In this document: piece by piece, positions 7,199 to 8,179 of the stretch
Position numbering within the stretch: the first letter of the stretch is position 1
Layout: each line of letters starts with the position of its first letter
From: Verrucomicrobia bacterium UBA1263
GTDB lineage: Bacteria; Verrucomicrobiota; Verrucomicrobiia; Limisphaerales; UBA1412
Direction: 5' to 3'
Length of the DNA stretch: 8,179 nt
NCBI GenBank assembly: GCA_002308515.1
Contig: DBVN01000013.1
Location: forward strand, 31,685-39,863
Program-made: the position numbers and the translations under genes
The notes under the pieces: model-generated
The model's database searches: none
Seen by the model: only the letters and a program-made list of their open reading frames with translations
Told to the model about the DNA's origin: nothing

Positions 7199-7867
7199 TC
7201 AGAATCCCAACAAGTAAGCCATGCCCATAAATGTATAGCTAATCAACTTGCGGAGAATGTGTTGAAGCGGTGTAAAGTTCAACACCAGAATGAGAATGAT
7301 GATGCCGTAACGGCTGAGCCAGATATAGGTTTCCCATCGCATATTGGTGAAGTTTTTCATCAGATGGGAGCCATCCAGAGGCGGGATCGGTATCAAGTTG
7401 AACCAGGCCAGCAGGATATTGATGATTGTCAGCTTCATCAGGACATCTATGAACTGCGCCAGAAAACTGTCGTTCCCGATCGGCAGAAAGAACATCAGCC
7501 GTACAACGACCAAAATCGCAAACCCCAGCAGCAGATTGGAGACCGGTCCGGCCAGCGAGACCAGATTATCATCCCGGCGGTAGCTGCGGAAGTTGTTCGG
7601 GTTGACCGGCACGGGGCGCGCCCAGCCGATGATGAACCCGCTCAGCGCGGCCGCCTGACTGCCGCCCAGCAGCGGCAAAAAGATCATCAGACCGGGGAGA
7701 ATGACCGTGCCCAGCATGTCAATGTGAGCCAGAGGGTTCAGTGTCAGCCGTCCCAGCAGTTTGGCGGTATCGTCTCCGCAGCGCTGCGCCATCCAGGCGT
7801 GAGCGCACTCGTGGAAGCTTGCTGAAATGAGAAAGCAGAGATAAAGAATGATGCCGTCAACCAGCAT
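7199..7867 (-). CDS. Site-2 protease family (peptidase M50) membrane metalloprotease
   Basis: This 222-residue polytopic protein has both zinc-site motifs of site-2 proteases: H19-E-C-A-H23 (HExxH) inside the first membrane helix, and N157-L-I-P-I-P-P-L-D165-G in a later helix, where D165 is the third ligand. A-G-P-V-S-N (106-111) and 'NPLAHIDMLGT' (44-54) are further conserved blocks. The short form with no PDZ domain resembles the small YwhC-like group, so it would cleave membrane-embedded substrates within the inner membrane. The substrate is unknown. The length is normal and both motifs are intact, so it should be active. It starts 15 bp after the pyrB stop on the same strand, which suggests one transcript with pyrB. 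No Shine-Dalgarno precedes its ATG. Confidence 0.92.
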   Translation of the reverse strand: MLVDGIILYLCFLISASFHECAHAWMAQRCGDDTAKLLGRLTLNPLAHIDMLGTVILPGLMIFLPLLGGSQAAALSGFIIGWARPVPVNPNNFRSYRRDDNLVSLAGPVSNLLLGFAILVVVRLMFFLPIGNDSFLAQFIDVLMKLTIINILLAWFNLIPIPPLDGSHLMKNFTNMRWETYIWLSRYGIIILILVLNFTPLQHILRKLISYTFMGMAYLLGF

Positions 7868-7882
7868 AGATCAAGTGAACTG

Positions 7883-8179
7883 TCAATTTTGAAGATAGCG
7901 GCTTAGATTCTTTTCGAGATCATCGGGGGAATTTTGCGTTACCAGATAGAGGGCAGCCATACGGACAGCCAGACCATTGGTGACCTGATGCAGGACCACA
8001 GAGCGTTCACAGTCGGCAATATCACTGTCGATCTCCACACCGCGGTTGATGGGACCCGGATGCATGATGAGCACCTTGTCCTTCGCGCATTCCAACAGTT
8101 CGTGGGTGATGCCGAAAGTATTGCGGTATTCGCGCATGCTGGGCAAAAGGGCATCGTCCATGCGTTCCTTTTGCAGGCG
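7883..8179 (-). CDS. pyrB: Aspartate carbamoyltransferase catalytic subunit, C-terminal part
   Basis: The frame runs through the right edge of the window, so only about the last 98 residues are seen. The Met encoded at 8159-8161 is internal, because the preceding in-frame codons read RLQKER, continuing into MDDALLP. This matches the conserved 'RxQxER' aspartate-binding strand of PyrB. H-P-G-P-I-N-R-G-V-E-I and Q-V-T-N-G-L-A-V-R-M-A follow in the family order, and the variant with HPGPxNRGVEI is the Bacillus-like type. The enzyme joins carbamoyl phosphate to aspartate in the committed step of pyrimidine synthesis, in the cytoplasm. The C-terminal tail (NSPDDLEKNLSRYLQN) is ordinary and the gene looks intact as far as seen. 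The site-2 protease gene follows 15 bp downstream and is probably co-transcribed. Confidence 0.96.
   Translation of the reverse strand, partial: RLQKERMDDALLPSMREYRNTFGITHELLECAKDKVLIMHPGPINRGVEIDSDIADCERSVVLHQVTNGLAVRMAALYLVTQNSPDDLEKNLSRYLQN

Noticed and set aside
7883..8161. A complete small gene starting at the Met encoded at 8159-8161
   Set aside because: The six upstream codons read RLQKER, the conserved PyrB strand, so this is the interior of a gene cut by the window edge.

Overview
The window looks like ordinary chromosome from a bacterium of the PVC group (Verrucomicrobiota, Lentisphaerota or Kiritimatiellota). This is an inference from protein style, not from a marker gene. The large exported protein at the left ends in a Trp-rich, 'TYKVEVAD...GGWKTF' type segment and carries a 'W-x-G-[DE]-D-R-G' block, both of which I associate with the big beta-helix surface proteins of that group. 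The other genes are an AdoCbl-dependent class II ribonucleotide reductase, a site-2 protease, a Bacillus-like PyrB and an AEC carrier. Coding GC is roughly 55-65% by hand counts of single lines, except for the first ~1.25 kb, which is nearer 40%. None of the three visible start codons has a Shine-Dalgarno motif.

Layout. Positions 3-2804 (+) hold the 3' part of a long exported beta-helix-type protein whose start lies outside the window. Two hairpins follow, the second a textbook intrinsic terminator whose U-tract ends two bases before the ATG of an AEC-family membrane carrier (2886-3830, +). A strong terminator at 3852-3893 serves the convergent gene nrdJ (3930-6950, -). An AT-rich 248-bp leader (6951-7198) separates nrdJ from a site-2 protease gene (7199-7867, -), which lies 15 bp downstream of the C-terminal part of pyrB (7883 to the window end, -).

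How the genes work together. pyrB (pyrimidine synthesis) and the M50 protease gene are probably co-transcribed. nrdJ makes deoxyribonucleotides and is set apart by its own leader, which carries a 30-bp-spaced direct repeat and a nested inverted-repeat structure. The carrier and the exported protein are unrelated to these by function.

I see no mobile element, CRISPR array, rRNA or tRNA, and nothing that looks like an undescribed multi-gene system. The points worth a second look are small: the composition break inside the exported protein gene, the terminator abutting the carrier start, the structured nrdJ leader, and the lack of Shine-Dalgarno sequences.
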